Of a DNA stretch of 64,000 bases, positions 25,930 to 38,915 are shown piece after piece. The notes below the pieces were generated by a model. It did no database searches, had not been told where the DNA came from, and saw nothing but the letters and a program-made list of their open reading frames with translations. The first letter of the stretch is position 1; every line of letters begins with the position of its first letter. Source of the stretch: Pycnopodia helianthoides. Taxonomy: Eukaryota > Echinodermata > Asteroidea > Forcipulatida > Asteriidae. The DNA lies in NCBI GenBank assembly GCA_032158295.1, contig CM063255.1, positions 6,167,501 through 6,231,500 of the forward strand, written 5' to 3'. Position numbers and translations under genes: made by a program.

Positions 25930-26303
25930 TACACTCACGGGTCAACACTGACCCGGATTACGGCTCCCAGGGGGGGGGGGGGGACACCTTATCCCAGCCT
26001 CGCTACCATGGGCAGCGGGCCGTATCGATACCTCTCGTTATGAGCGAGCAAGGCATGATTGGCAAAATGGCGCGGCGAGATCGATCACCCCTGGGAACAA
26101 GGTTGACCTTATCCGTTTCTAGGTCAGGCTGACCCGAAAACTGGTCACAAAAATGGGATGTTAACTCGGATTCTGTGTCAGTTTGATCTCTGGTCTTTTT
26201 TTTTTGGATGCAGATTCCGGGTCATATTGACCCAGAAATGGGTCAGGCCCAACTGGAACCGGAAATCCGGGGCACTTCGGAACCGGGGAGATTTTAGAGC
26301 GTG
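25930..26303. mobile_element. Repeat E relative, copy 2
   Basis: Dense GGGTC/GACCC motifs (ACTGACCCGGATTACGG, then CATTGACCCAGAAATGG-like) and an end GAGATTTTAGAGCGTG match repeat E. The left boundary is uncertain and a poly-G run at 25970 interrupts it. Confidence 0.5.
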
Positions 26304-28191
26304 ATACACTCTTGATTCTAATTTAAATTTTCACGCACAGTTTCAGTGTCAGGTCTTTATTAAGTGCCCCCCCCCCCCCCCCGTTTTCCTTCCAATCACG
26401 AGGGACTGTTATGAAAATGGATTTTTTGTTTTATGAGTACACATAAAACTGTTTCTAAACGCTCCTTTATCTAACGTGAACTTGATGCGGCAGATGCTTA
26501 TGTAGCGACCCCATTTTTGTTGGTAAGTGTGCCCCTCCCCCCTTCTTGTTCTCTCTACGTGCTTCCCTTGTCATTCTACCCAGGGCACCCCACGGGTGTC
26601 CATCACCGTCTTCACTGATGACGGCGACTCGCACGGCTCTCTGATTTCTGAGAGAGAGAGAGAGAGAAAAAAAAACACTGCAGCTTCTTGGAGAGTTTTC
26701 TCAAACCCTTCCACGGAAATAATTATCACCTCCCTCTCCGTGGACATGATATCCGGGGAACACGGTCCCACCAGCGGGGAGCGTGGTGGCCGTGTTGACC
26801 CAAGGAAACTACCGCTCACATAAACCACTGCTCGTTGACACAACCATTTTTTTTCTTTCTTCGTCGTCTCGTTCCCCCCTACCGTGTGTAACACTTATTA
26901 CTGTTTTTTAAGGTCCAAGTATGCATGTGCAACACTCACTAATATTAATAATTGTCCTTGTTTGAACTCTAAGAACATTGTTAGATTAGTCGGCCGGGGT
27001 TTGAACTAGTGTCTGGTGGGCAGCAAGCCCCAATTGGTTTCAATTCTAGGTTTTACGGGATAATTACAGAACTGTGGTTTGATATTAAATCTTTTGGCTG
27101 TAAGGACTATAGTTTCTTTTGTGTCCGTGATTTTTATAAATGACCGAGAAAACTATGGCTCGTCTCTCTGTCACCACGCCTGGGAAATTAGCAAATAGAC
27201 GGCGCACGGCCAACCGGTGCGTGTTCCCTTATCCCCTTTTGAATTCCGCGAGGGGAATTGATAAGATAAGGAATTGTCGATAACCATCCGTGGATTTTGG
27301 ACAAAAATCGAGGTATTAATTAGTAAAATTCTTTCCTGGTGTTTTGAAAGTGGTCTTGTGCCGTGCGTGACGCGGTAAGTGATCGTGTTTACGAGAGGAA
27401 ATATCGGCCGGCCGGCCGGGGGACGAGTGCGACCGGTTTATGGTGTAATTAACGATGGGGGTTCCTGTCTACCCGACGCGTGGTGGGCCACGCGGCATCC
27501 GTGCCAACCAACCCCTGCCTGACGGCTTGAGACACGGTGGACTGGTTCGGTCCGGACACAGAGCACTTGGTTTGGGATCATACGTACTCTGGTTTTTGTC
27601 TCCCCCACCACCAGAGAGACGTGGCATACAAATAAAAGAACATGTTGCTTCTCTGGACAGACAGTATATAGACTGCTCGCCTTTTCGCATTCACACGTTT
27701 AATACAAAAGTGTAGTCTTTCCAAATACTCTATGTTACGCTGCAAGCATTTGAAATTCAACTGAAAATAATGCCACGTGAGAACGAGGTTGCCCCCATCA
27801 GCAGACAAAAAAATAGTCTGGTTATTATGATAAACATCCTTGCGACATTGCGACAGACGGTTTGAAGAAGTGGAATAAGACGTAACATCACTGAGAAAGA
27901 GGTTAAGAATAAACGGCAGCTCAACACACATCCCTCAGACGCAGACAGGGTCTACTGTATTCTACTCCACATCCTGAGCTTGGTCTATAATGAGCCTACT
28001 ATAACACACCTATAACACACATCACCAGTATTCACGTTCAAATTTAAAGAAGACAAAACGAAACTTGATAAAAACAAATTGATAGAAGAAAATGTGTATC
28101 CGACCTGAGCTCTTGTATAAGCTGGTTCAATGAGTCGACAGAACATAGAACCTGCGAAGGACGAAATAATGGTACGGGTCATCTCCAACAA
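26304..28191. other. Intergenic, nothing identified
   Basis: A 16-base poly-C run at 26367, a short GA tract at 26649 and a GGCCGGCCGGCC palindrome near 27406. No supported coding region. Confidence 0.45.
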
Positions 28192-28407
28192 AGTCCCGGG
28201 TTAGAACTAGCCCAGATACGGGTCTCATCCGGGGGCCAAACCCTGCCTGTGTCACCAGGATGACCCGTTCTTATAGATAGCGAGTCAGAAACACGTTTGA
28301 TCACTAAGATTACCCCCCAAACCGGGTATATGCTGACCCTGACAGGGTCCTGCTTCCCCGAGAACTAGATCCGGGTCAAACCTGACCCTGTTTGTGTTAG
28401 AGCGTGT
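28192..28407. mobile_element. Repeat E relative, copy 3
   Basis: GACCC/GGGTC-rich segment ending GTTAGAGCGTG, diverged from copy 1. The left end is not clear. Confidence 0.5.
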
Positions 28408-28812
28408 ACCTCCCTCATCAGTAGCACTGACAATAAATGAAATGCGAATCCATTTTCACTAATGATCAACCATTGAGACGAGATCACGTGCCAATAAACC
28501 CGGGCATAACATACGCCGGATGGACCGACGCCAGTCTAATAGCAAAAAAAATCGTCCCCAAGTTCAACCTCGCTATACTGTTTCGTGCCCGTGCAAAGAC
28601 GGCCCAGCACAGTCTTAGCTCAATACGTTATTTTATACGATCAATGTTTTTAAAGTTATATATTGGTTAGTAACTGCTCGATACAAGACTTTTTTTGTTC
28701 CCTTCTCTTATTTTGTGGATTGTTCTTTGGGTGTTTTCTGAAGCTTCTTGCGGGGTTGGAACAGCGTATCCAGTATTAACAGCCATGGTGTCCCGTGTCC
28801 ACTTAACGCACT

Positions 28813-29000
28813 CTACTTAAAGAGACACGTTGTCTTGGATCGGGCGCTTTTTGCTATAAAAAAGCGTTTGTTATGAAATGAATATGGTTGGAAAGATGTT
28901 TCAAAACTAAATGTAAGGAATGATCCACACAAATATGCCTCAAACTTCAAAGTTGTGTGGCTTTCCTTTTACTTCTTGAACTAACACGGCCCGCCTTTTT
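28813..29000 (+). mobile_element. Dispersed repeat K copy 1
   Basis: Shares TCGGGCGCTTTTTGCTATAA and GCGTTTGTTATGAAATGAAT with copy 2 at 31094. I recall this family as common in sea stars. Only one end is present. Confidence 0.6.
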
Positions 29001-30127
29001 GTATAATTTATAGAACCACTGTTTTTGACTCCTGACTTCAAGAGCCCAAACACATGCTGTGGCATTTTACACCATTTTAGAATGAGATTAGAGACGAGTA
29101 AGTCCCCCCGCCGTTTTCATGAGGACTCTATCTGCTGGAAATGAGTGAATCACAAAACTGAATTTGTTCTTGGAGTCCCTCTTTATAAACTGAATACAGA
29201 CTAGGGAAGCAGATGCAGACTGGCTACAGTTGAAGAACCTTGGTTAATGTTGGGCCGCCTAAGCATAGAGTAGAGCGAGTTTGAAGGTACCACAGGAAAA
29301 TACTGACAAGAAATCGCATATAAGACATCAACCCCATTGTCCTCGTTCCAGCCGCTTTTTCTTTCTTTTTTGAAAGAACAGTTTTTTTGGTCGAGGCCAA
29401 AAAAAAAGCCCACTGGAAAACAGTATACACATTACAATACTATACAAAGAAGAATATCGCCCGACACCGCGAGAAATACGGACAAGAAAAACACTTCTCG
29501 TGAGAACAGGTGCCGATTGAAAACAAACTGAAATTACGACAACTAGGGTGAAGGGTCGCGGAATCTCGTTTAAAACATTTTTTTAAAAACCGTATAAGTC
29601 ATAAACGACGTCCGGGTGATAAGAGATCGAAACACTACCCCATTGAACTGACAAAGAGACAAACAATTTAGTCAGTCGGTCCTGTGCTCGTGTCTTTTTT
29701 TTTTAGACATGGAGTTTTAGAGAAAGAGAAACTTTTTTTTAGGCACGTGTTTTATGGTGATTTATGCGAACAAAACTAAACCTGGCATGTGGACAAAATT
29801 ATGATCAACATAGCAATGTTTTCAAGCTAAAGGTTTAGGGGCATAGATTGTTTTTTCTCAACGTAATGCTTAGGGCCTATTCACAAGAAGTTTTTTTTTA
29901 AATATAGATACACTAAAAGTCACATGTGAATGTTTCAGCTGAATACAGTGTCTGCTTGCTGAGGAAAAAATGAACAACACGTCAGCGTTTTTTTTTTTGC
30001 AAGAATTTCGAATCCATCCACGATTATTAGCGAGGTGACAGCGGTCACAAAATCGCATCTCTGGCCGCAGCATTCGCAAACGGACACCAACCCTCAGAAA
30101 TCTGATAAACAACCCGTGCATGAATCG
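29001..30127. other. Intergenic, nothing identified
   Basis: No repeat or gene recognised; T-rich homopolymers occur at 29696 and 29990. Confidence 0.45.
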
Positions 30128-30299
30128 TGTCTCAGATTCAAATAATTTTGGGTGAAAAATTATCCAAACCATAATTACTTCGAAGGGAATCCTTTCTCAA
30201 ACTAGTTAATAATAACAACAGCTGCATGTGCTTCTCACCAAGTAAGTTCTTATGGTCATTAAATTTGGAAGTACCTACCAATCTACACTAACCTTTAAA
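30128..30299 (-). mobile_element. Repeat C fragment
   Basis: About 170 bp matching one end of repeat C in reverse (TTCGAAGGGAATCC, then CACCAAGTAAGTTCTTATGG), ending CCTTTAAA. Confidence 0.55.
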
Positions 30300-30517
30300 A
30301 AAAAATCATCAACATACAGTCGCCATAATGGTGGAGAGAGATTGGTCTGAACGGGGAGAGCAAACGTTTAGACGTTATCAAGGACATACATTTTACAAAA
30401 GGTATAATAGCCAAGGAAAATATCTAATCAATTCACTTTGCTACCAATGTGAAAACGGAATGCTTGAAGGGACTATAGTGCTATGATGACTGAAGGTGTA
30501 AACTTGAGACCTTGAGA

Positions 30518-30892
30518 TTAGAGGCAGGATATACTTTGGGTAATTGTCAAAGACTAGTAACCTCACCTCGGTGTGTCCCAACATTATTATGCATACAATA
30601 ACAAAACTGTGAAAATTTGGGCTCAATTGGCCATCGAAGTTGCAAGAAAACAATGAAAGGAAAAGCCACACTTTTTGCATAGAATTGTGTGCTTTCAGAT
30701 GCCTGAGAAAGGCCTCATAATCAGACTCAAATATTTGACGGAGAAATTACATCTTTCTCCAAAACTATATTACTTCAGAGGGAGTCCTTTTCTCACAATG
30801 TTTTATACCTATCAGCAGCTCCTTACCAAGTATAGTTTTTGTGGTAATGTATTTCTTGAGTAATTTATACAAAAGGTATCCACTGCCTTTAA
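30518..30892 (-). mobile_element. MITE-like element, repeat C copy 3
   Basis: Nearly full-length reverse-oriented copy from TTAGAGGCAGGATATACTTT to ATCCACTGCCTTTAA. Confidence 0.78.
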
Positions 30893-31093
30893 GAGATTTT
30901 GTGTGTGTGTCCATAGACATTGTGAGACACGACACTTTAACACCAAGGTACAAGAAAACATGTAAAAATACCCCGTTGCTGTTGGATGGGAACAAATGTG
31001 AATGTACGGAATCATATCACGGGATTCTGGTTTTGTTTTTAAGAAGCAAAATAGGATATGTCTTCATGAACACTTCATAAACATTGCATACGA

Positions 31094-31260
31094 TTTTGGG
31101 GACACATTGGCCTCGGATTGGGCGCTTTGGGCTATAAAAAAGCGTTCGTTATGAAATGAATAATGGTTGGAAAGATATTTTAAACGATAGAATATAATGA
31201 TTCACATAAACATTCCTTGTTTTTTTTTTTTAAATTTCCTGACAGAACACGTACCGCTAT
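31094..31260 (+). mobile_element. Dispersed repeat K copy 2
   Basis: Matches copy 1 over GATTGGGCGCTTTGGGCTAT and AAAAGCGTTCGTTATGAAAT, then diverges. Confidence 0.6.
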
Positions 31261-31500
31261 TTTGAGAATCAATTTTTTGATTCCACAAAAAGTCAGACCG
31301 ATATAATGTTCCGCTACTTGTTCCAGAGGCACATTTATGTAGTTCAAAAAAAAAATAATAACTACCAACTAATTACAACACACATTGTGATGTAATTCGC
31401 CGATTTAGTGCATGTCTGAACAACTCTTAAAAAAGGGATACGGAACAATTCAAAACATCAACATTTCGAGAGATCTGATTCTGAAGGCAAATGTGCCCAT

Positions 31501-31862
31501 TTAAAGGCCCTGTACACTATTGGTAAGATCGAAAAACACAAATGTTCACAGATTCACACATAACTTACATGATTTAAAGTAAGTAATGGTAGAAAGGGTT
31601 CCTTAAAATATTTCTGCCTAAAATGCTATCGTTTCTGAGAAATGAATAAAACAATAGTTTTTATCGCGCGATAATAAACTCGATGTTTGAAAAAACAGAA
31701 AAAACATGAGGTCTCTTTTCACTATTTTCTGGTGAACTTGGTGACCAATTGAGCTCAAACTTTCACAGGTTTGTTATTTCATGTGTATGGTTAATCACAC
31801 AAAATATGAACTTTGTTTGCGACTGTTTTGGCAGCCCTACCAATCCTGTATAATACCTTTAA
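31501..31862 (+). mobile_element. MITE-like element, diverged relative of repeat B
   Basis: Begins TTAAAGGCCCTGTACACTA and ends with AATACCTTTAA. The internal order (CACAGGTTTGTTATTTCATG, then GACTGTTTTG) parallels repeat B, but identity is clearly lower. Confidence 0.65.
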
Positions 31863-33521
31863 GAATAATCCCCGGCAGACTTCGTTGACTTTGCTGACAT
31901 TATTACAAACAAATCGTTTTACTTTTATGCGAAAGTAAACTGTTTGTTCAAAGTGGCTCCCTTTTCATGTTTTCCCTTTTTTATATTTTTTATATCACGT
32001 ACACACAAAGAGCAGTGAATTTCACGGGGTCGATACCGTCACAGGCATCTATCAAACACGTCTTCGACCTACATCGACAATATGACATTAAATCATTACG
32101 CCTTTACGTTTTATGGGATCAACCGCTGCTCCACCGACCCAGCGCGCACACACAGAAACGGCCATGGGGGTTGGTTCGCGTCACTTCTCCTCGTCGCCAT
32201 CTTTAAATGTTTATGGGTGACTCTGGTGGTAAAAAGACGCTCACTGAGAGAAGAAATAAAAAACAGGTTCTGGCTTAAACAGTTTTGCGACAACATTGTT
32301 TTATTACCGAGACCTATCAAATCTCCAGCAAGGGTCAATAAAAAAAATTGCAGTTTTCCATATTTCGCTGGGTTGCCGCAGCATGGTCTAATTACAGGTT
32401 TGTGTGTGATGGCCCGTGTGCACGGATACCGTACGTGAACTCCATTATCAGAGTAAGATATGGGACACGTTGAAACCATTCCGTTTAATGGTGTTCGTAT
32501 GGTATTGGTATACACAAAGTGGAGTGTCCGTCTTGACGAAAAAATGATAAAGTATCTAGGGTTGTAAATCATGATTGGATGAAGACCACGCCAGACTCGG
32601 TTGGCGTTGTCGAATGATTTACAGTCAATGCAGAGTCCCAACTGTCTCTGATGCTCGTAATAATTTTAATTTTCTTACGTTATTCGTTATATACTTTGGG
32701 GATAAATCCCTCGTTTAAAAATAGCACACCATGGTTCATTGATGGGAACGGGGAAGACAGAATGCGGGGGTGGGGGGGGGGGGCCTTGGGGCTTAGCTAA
32801 TGTCCACGCACGCAAGTAGGTCAAAAAAGTCTTGCAAATATTGTTCTAATCCGTGGACCGAAGTTCGAGTCCGGCAGTGGGGGGGGGGGGGCACAATTAA
32901 AATGGTTAGGTGTGTGTTTTCTCACAGTTGGTGTTTTTAACTCGTATATATCTGATCCTTCAAAATATTTAATCATCTTCAGTTTTAACAGCTTTAAAAA
33001 AAAAAAATTATATTTAAATTACACTATTAATTCTTAATTTAGCCTATTTTACTTAATACTTTCAATTTTAATTTTTATCTTGATTTTGTTTAAATGATTT
33101 GCAGTCGTCCCTGCTTCTTAATATTTCCAGTGAAAGCCTCTTGCGGTACAAAGTTTAGTAAAATTTTTTGTGTGACGTTTGTGCTAAATGAATCAAAAGT
33201 TAATTACTCAATGAACTGGGTGGCAGCTTCCCGTATTTTTGGCTTGAAACATTCGTGACTGAAAATTTCAAATTTTTAATCTTGATTTTTTGAATGATGC
33301 ACAGTTGTATCCGTTTCTTAATATTTACAGTGAGAGTTTCTTTGGTACAAAGTTTGGGTTGAATCAAACATTAAAGTCACCTGGAAATATTTTTTTTTTT
33401 AACATAAGAGTTTATGTATATTAACAATAAAACAATTTTTTTAGTAATTGTTTGTGAGGATTTATATGTAAAAAAAAAAATAGTCAAAGTTGTTCGGGGG
33501 TGACTCTGCCCATCCCCTTTT
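31863..33521. other. Intergenic, nothing identified
   Basis: Poly-G runs at 32769 and 32879. A segment of 33080-33370 has two loosely similar parts (CAGTCGTCCCTGCTTCTTAA and CAGTTGTATCCGTTTCTTAA about 200 bp apart), suggesting an old duplication. The 176-residue - strand frame at 32111-32641 has no family resemblance. Confidence 0.4.
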
Positions 33522-33909
33522 GTGACGTCAATCAAGGCAGCTTCGCATCGATCGAACATCGACCCCTCGAATTTGCTTGCGTTTACGTTGTATGCACGTG
33601 CAAGTAGGTCCCAGTAGTAATCTTGCACGTTTCGAAAAAGGATTTTTTTCTTGCATTTTCCGGCCATGCCGACCAGGTATATTGCTGCTGTATGCAGCTA
33701 AACAACTAATGAATGGGTCAATCTGCATTTGTTTCCTGCAGATCCCAAGTATAAGCGGCCTGTGGGCCGCGAAAGTCAGACTAACGACGTCGTTTTCGGC
33801 GCGATGTGCCAGCTAGTATACGCTAGCTAGTACATGTATACTGTGATGTGGGTGACGTCCGCGTACGCACATTGTTTTTCTTCAAATATCGTGCCTTGAT
33901 TGACGTCAC
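33522..33909. repeat. Segment bounded by perfect 18-bp inverted repeats with CRE palindromes
   Basis: GTGACGTCAATCAAGGCA at 33522-33539 and its exact complement at 33892-33909 enclose 352 bp. Both arms contain TGACGTCA, the CREB/ATF consensus. It is probably a mobile inverted-repeat element. Confidence 0.65.
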
Positions 33910-35503
33910 GAACAGCGCCACCATGTGTCAAGGTAAAGGGGGGCCTACTCTTAAGTTTGTAATTAAAATAAAAACTAATTATTAAAAACCTAAGTTAACT
34001 GTGTATTCACATTCCACTCATCAAAATACATATATTAATGACAAAAGCTTTGTTTTTTACAAAATACCACTGCCAGGTGCCTTTTGTCCAAAAACTTATT
34101 GCTGCTTCCTGTATTTAAACTTGAAAAATATTTGTTATAGTCATACATTTTTAGCATTCATTATTTGATCGTTAACCTACAGATGTAAAATAAACCGAGG
34201 GTTTTGTGACATCAAAAACAAGAGAATTGGGTCGCAAGTGCCCCTCTCACGTCCCACGGCTTTCCCATAGTGCTATGGTCTTCGTTTCCTGAACCCATCG
34301 CTGCAAGCCCTTAACCCACCAAAACTTGCCACCCCGCATAAATCCAACAAGTCGAGGGAACTTCTTGTCAAAGCAGATGTTTCAAGAAAAATTCCTTCTG
34401 GCCAAATCCCCGGTCGCTGAATGGACGACCGGTATTTATTTGGCACAAGGGCCTCGCCGCTGTCATCATCGGCAGACTCTTGCTGCAGGCGTACCGGCAC
34501 GGAACCCACGAAGGGGGAACATGGACGTACGTATATAGGTGTTGGCACGCGTGCCACCACCGAAAGGTATAGAAATAGCAAGAGAAATCCAAGCTGTAAC
34601 CAGACCAAAATTAAAATATTTAAACAAACAATCTGACCAAACAATTTTTAAATTGCCCGGTGGTTCCAGGCGCTTCTTTAACGGAGATTAAAGGGTCTCG
34701 ACGGTGTGGGTGGATCAGCAAGAGTTTTAAGATACAGAGGAACCGGTGGAAACCAAAAGGACTGACAACATACTCCGATAACTGCTCACCGGTCTGTACC
34801 AACCTTGACGGACGCATGGACCAACAAAAAACAGAAATAGCAGAAGCTCGACCGATATCCGGCAACCAGTAGCCAGACGAAGTGCCATACAATGATCAGG
34901 GCTCGATTGTCTGCTATATTTTCTCTTAATTCTGTGTCAAAATACTCGACTTTGCATATGCGTTTCCCCAAAAAAACTGGCTTGGGTTTCCGAGAGTGAA
35001 TATCTTTTCCTTAACTCCAATGTGGCAAGCCTTCGCAATTTCCAAAACATCATTGTCTAAACCCAAAACATTAAAAATACAGCCGTAAACAAAGGCACAG
35101 CAAGATGATACCCGAAGGGCCAAACGTTATAAAGGATGTATAAATAGACAAGGCAGTCCCGTTCGTCACAGACATAGTCAAACAAAAGAGACACAAAAGA
35201 AGAAGCGGCAGACTATTGTGTCTCTCTACTCGAAGATGATACACCGAGTATGTATCACCGGCATATATGAACCGTACACGCATGGCGTCGGGGGGCCAAC
35301 GCGTGGCGCTCGCCTGCCTCCTTTTGCAAGGTGTTTACCAGGTTACGCCTTGGCCATCCGAAGACGTTGGTGACAATGACCCACCGGTGGCTGCCAAATC
35401 AACTGAACAAACACCCTGATAATCCGTCTGCTGATCGGTGCTTGTCACAGGAGTTGTTGCCGTTGGGGAAACAAGATGTGCTCATGGTGGCAACTTTAAT
35501 GAA

Positions 35504-35505
<2 letters not shown>

Positions 35506-35541
<36 letters not shown>
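35506..35541 (+). repeat. Poly-T tract of about 36
   Basis: Uninterrupted T run; it could be the remnant tail of a - strand retroposon, but nothing recognisable lies beside it. Confidence 0.9.
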
Positions 35542-35545
<4 letters not shown>

Positions 35546-36174
35546 AGTTGTGAACAGCAAGTTCCAATGTACACTGCTAGTTTGTGGGTCTTTTCGAAAC
35601 CGGGGGACCAATGGATCCGGCCCGTCATATAACATAAATCTATAAGTATTGACTCCTTATGTTTTGATACTGGACTTGCAAACACCCATGGAGGTTTAAA
35701 ACCTATACAATCCCAGCCCACACCAAGTTTCTAAAAGGCCCTGTGTGTCCCACGGTATGTCAACACGAGAACACGCTTTGTGCATTGACAATTTGGTTTG
35801 CTATTCGATATTCGGTTGTACTGCAAGTGTGTATTTTTATTAGTTAGTGGTATATTGGAATCAATAGTTGAACTATTTTTATCGGTGCTGTGTGAACAGT
35901 TTTGCATCTTGTGCTGCATTCAGACCCAAAGTTTGCAAGAAAAAGGAAACAGATTTTAACTGAGTATCAACACTTCAATAAGTGTTTTGATTTGTTGTAA
36001 ATTGTCGGCAATTTGGAACTTTAGCAGGAATTTAAAGGGTAAGTTTGACACAATATCGTGAATGTATTAACATAATTACATAAACAAGGCATTGAGGTTA
36101 TATTATGACATAATTGATGGTCTTCATACGGATACCGTTCTAATTTCGTGAAACCTTAAATCTGAGAGCCAGCG

Positions 36175-36360
36175 GCAACACCGCGGTAATCTAACGGTAT
36201 TAACGAACGATGCACCGTGCACAGCCGCCGACTTGCGGCTGCACGGGCCGGCCGCACCCGGCCCCCGTCGGTCAGCATGCCGTGGCTCACCGGCGCACGT
36301 CGAACTCACTCGGAGAGCAACGATTGCGCGTGCGGGCGCGCTACCCACAAAGTGTGGTCG
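36175..36360. other. CpG-rich island, no gene recognised
   Basis: Short stretch rich in CG (GGCCGGCCGCACCCGG, GTGCGGGCGCGCTACC) in AT-rich surroundings. Overlapping reading frames on both strands are explained by composition. It could mark an unannotated promoter. Confidence 0.3.
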
Positions 36361-37280
36361 GGAAATTTAAAAGCGCATCCTATCTTCTGCAAAAACACAC
36401 TGACAAAACAGTGGAAGGCACGAAGCGGGGGGCTTTTGTTTCAACACAATGAAAGGGCTTCTCTCACAACTGTAAAGCATATCATGATCTAACAGCAGAC
36501 TCCATGGTTTATGTGTGTTTTATCAGATGACATCGACGAGCGGGTGTCCGACGGACGTTCCCCCCCAAAATTACCTCGACCAAAGACGAAAACCTAACAA
36601 GTAGGGTCTGCACAATTCGTATATATTTACAAAAGGCAATTTAGTTGAAGGTTTCTTGATTTGGGTCATGTGAAATTAACGCGAAATTAATTGCCTGTCA
36701 ACAGTAAGTTAACTATTGGTCTTTAATGATTTGTTTCTTCAATTCGGAAGGTCGCGGTGAATGGGGGATAAACAGGGATGCTACATTTTGTTGATCGCAA
36801 GGGAAGACCAATGATGTGGCATATGACAAGACAGCCACAAACACAACACGCCCCTGGCCACCCCAATGAGATCGTTGCCTCAAGTATAGACTGGAGTCAA
36901 CCTCGTCCCCATGGTTTACTTTATTTCCAACCATGTTTGAAATAGTAAACCCTGGGAGGGAAACTCCTTACTTGGACCCTGATTAGACAAAACCAAATGT
37001 TAACCTTTGTCGAAACAGCCGGCCGGCAACCAATGTACAAATAGGCTATTAAATCTGGTACCGGACCACGAGACCATGACGAAGATGTGAATTTCGAAAA
37101 GCAGCCAGACTATTCTAATTTACATACGTATCCAAACATTTTGGATATGCAAATGATCCAATACCAGGGTGATAGAGCGGTCAACCTCGTACTGCTCGAC
37201 ACACCCTGGGGACGAGGTTGGACTGGAGTTATACGCAAAACACTTTTGTTTAATACAAGAAGTAACCAACTAGTAAACTA

Positions 37281-37475
37281 GCGGGTACAACCATAAGTAG
37301 GGGGTATATCTCTTTTGAAAAGAGCCGGTGTGGTCTTCTATGAGGCTCAATCAGAATCAGCAGTCTGTTCTCTTGGAGACTGGCAGAGTATACTGTACGA
37401 AACGTCGAGTCCACACCGGATTTTAGAGCCAACACTCCTCCCAAAAGAGATTTATACGTGGTTATACCCGCAAGT
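37281..37475. mobile_element. Foldback element (repeat F) copy 2
   Basis: Left arm GCGGGTACAACCATAAGTAG and onward is complementary, with gaps, to right arm ending CGTGGTTATACCCGC. CCGGTGTGG and CCACACCGG pair inside. CGAAACGTCGAG sits in the centre. Confidence 0.72.
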
Positions 37476-37919
37476 TAACTTGTTAGTTACTTCTTATCTT
37501 TCACACCATGCAAAGCTTTGAAACACCCCTCCTTTTGTATAATGACAATATGCATTTTCACGTAGACTTGTATCTAGTCAATTTACCTGAGATGAGATTT
37601 GAAACAGTCCCTCTAAAGTGAATCTCTATAAGCTTCACATAGGGGACTTGGGTTAGCTTTAAAGACTCTGCCCCAGAAGACTATGACAACTCTAAACCGA
37701 CAGAAAAACAACACTATTCGTGGCATTGTTAAAATGAATTGGCTCCGAAAGATGTCATGTTAAATTTGAAAACTCATCTCACCCAGAAAAAAAACATGTT
37801 CAATTAGTTTTTATATTTTTTAATGACTACCATCAGGATACGTATACCTATAATAATGGTTTCGTTATTGGTGAGTCGCTCGGTGTGGTTTTCTTTGTCC
37901 ACACGGAAGGCCTATTAGG

Positions 37920-38335
37920 TAGGGTCATAGATTGGTAAATACTCAAAAGTTAATGACCATATTAAAAACTTATTTGGTAAAAACACTGCTGCAGCTAGGA
38001 AAAACTATAAATATTAAAGATCAGTAATTTTGCGGGTACAAGACGAAGCAGACTGAAGACGAGCATAGTATACTGTTCGAAACGTCGAGACCAAACCGGC
38101 TCTTCTCAGAGCCAGCACTCAAACAAAAGAGATTTACACATGGTTGTACCCGCAAGTTTACAGTTATAGTTTTTTTAGTTTTTCCTATTTGTCCACACCA
38201 TGCAAAGCTTCAAACAATATTTACTGCTGCAGCTGTTGATAGTATAAACTATTTTCAGAAAGGATTCCCTTCGAAGTATATGGTTTTGATCATTTTTTTC
38301 ACCTAAAAACATTTGAATTTGAGAAACCATCTTAA
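37920..38335 (+). mobile_element. Repeat C copy split by a foldback insertion
   Basis: The left part (37920-37996) and right part (38223-38335) are one repeat C copy separated by the 226-bp insertion described at 37997-38222. ACTGCTGCAGCT occurs on both sides. Confidence 0.72.
37997..38222. mobile_element. Foldback element (repeat F) copy 3 with 12-bp target duplication
   Basis: A 226-bp insertion flanked by the perfect direct repeat ACTGCTGCAGCT (37985-37996 and 38223-38234) and sitting inside a repeat C copy. GCGGGTACAA and TTGTACCCGC form the arms; the outer AGGAAAAACTATA also has a complement near the right end. Confidence 0.8.
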
Positions 38336-38519
38336 AGTTGGGAGTACAACAACTGGCTATTTTTGTTCGCGTGGACTACGTTCACTAGTGACATCACATT
38401 TCCGAAAAAAAGCCACAGAGCATGGACTTCCTGCAGGCATGACTTGTGCACAGCGCAGTGGAAAAAAACATGAAATCTTATCGTGGAGATCTCACCGTCT
38501 GAATTTTGACCCGGTATTT

Positions 38520-38915
38520 TCAAAGGAACATTACAGAATTGGTTTTTGCTAACAACAAAGTTGCTGGCAGTGTAGGCACTTTATGTAATCCACCATATAC
38601 ATCAACTGACAAACCTGTGGAAGTTTGAGATCGATCGGCCATCTGGGTCACGAGAAATTAGTGAAACACCGATTACACATTTGCATGAAATCTATAGATT
38701 CAACAAATGAACAAAACGCTCACTGAGCGATAAACTCCAATCGGAAAATGAGTTTATTCATTTCTCATCAAATTATGGCATTTCAGACAGAAATATGTCA
38801 AGGGATGTTTTCTACTATCATCATCATTATACCGTGTAAGTGTTATGTAAATCTGTGATCAAAAAGTATATTTTACAAGTTTTTTCTTCTTACCAATTCT
38901 GTAATGTTTCTTTAA
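38520..38915 (-). mobile_element. MITE-like element, repeat B copy 4
   Basis: Near full-length copy in reverse orientation; the first base pairs of the left end are altered (TCAAAGG in place of TTAAAGG). Confidence 0.83.

Larger units (their letters stand above)
33910..37280. other. Intergenic, nothing identified beyond a CpG-rich island
   Basis: Besides the poly-T tract and the CpG-rich segment listed separately, I see no gene, RNA or repeat family here. Confidence 0.45.

Noticed and set aside
32111..32641. 176-codon - strand frame
   Set aside because: No family resemblance; a frame of this length is expected occasionally in 64 kb of moderately GC sequence.
36124..36492. Overlapping frames on both strands in the CpG-rich segment near 36.2 kb
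   Set aside because: Stop codons are rare in GC-rich DNA, so open frames on both strands are expected; no domain is visible.
37981..38234. Reading the 12-bp ACTGCTGCAGCT copies as a microsatellite
   Set aside because: They occur only once on each side of the insertion and restore repeat C when one is removed, so a target duplication explains them better.
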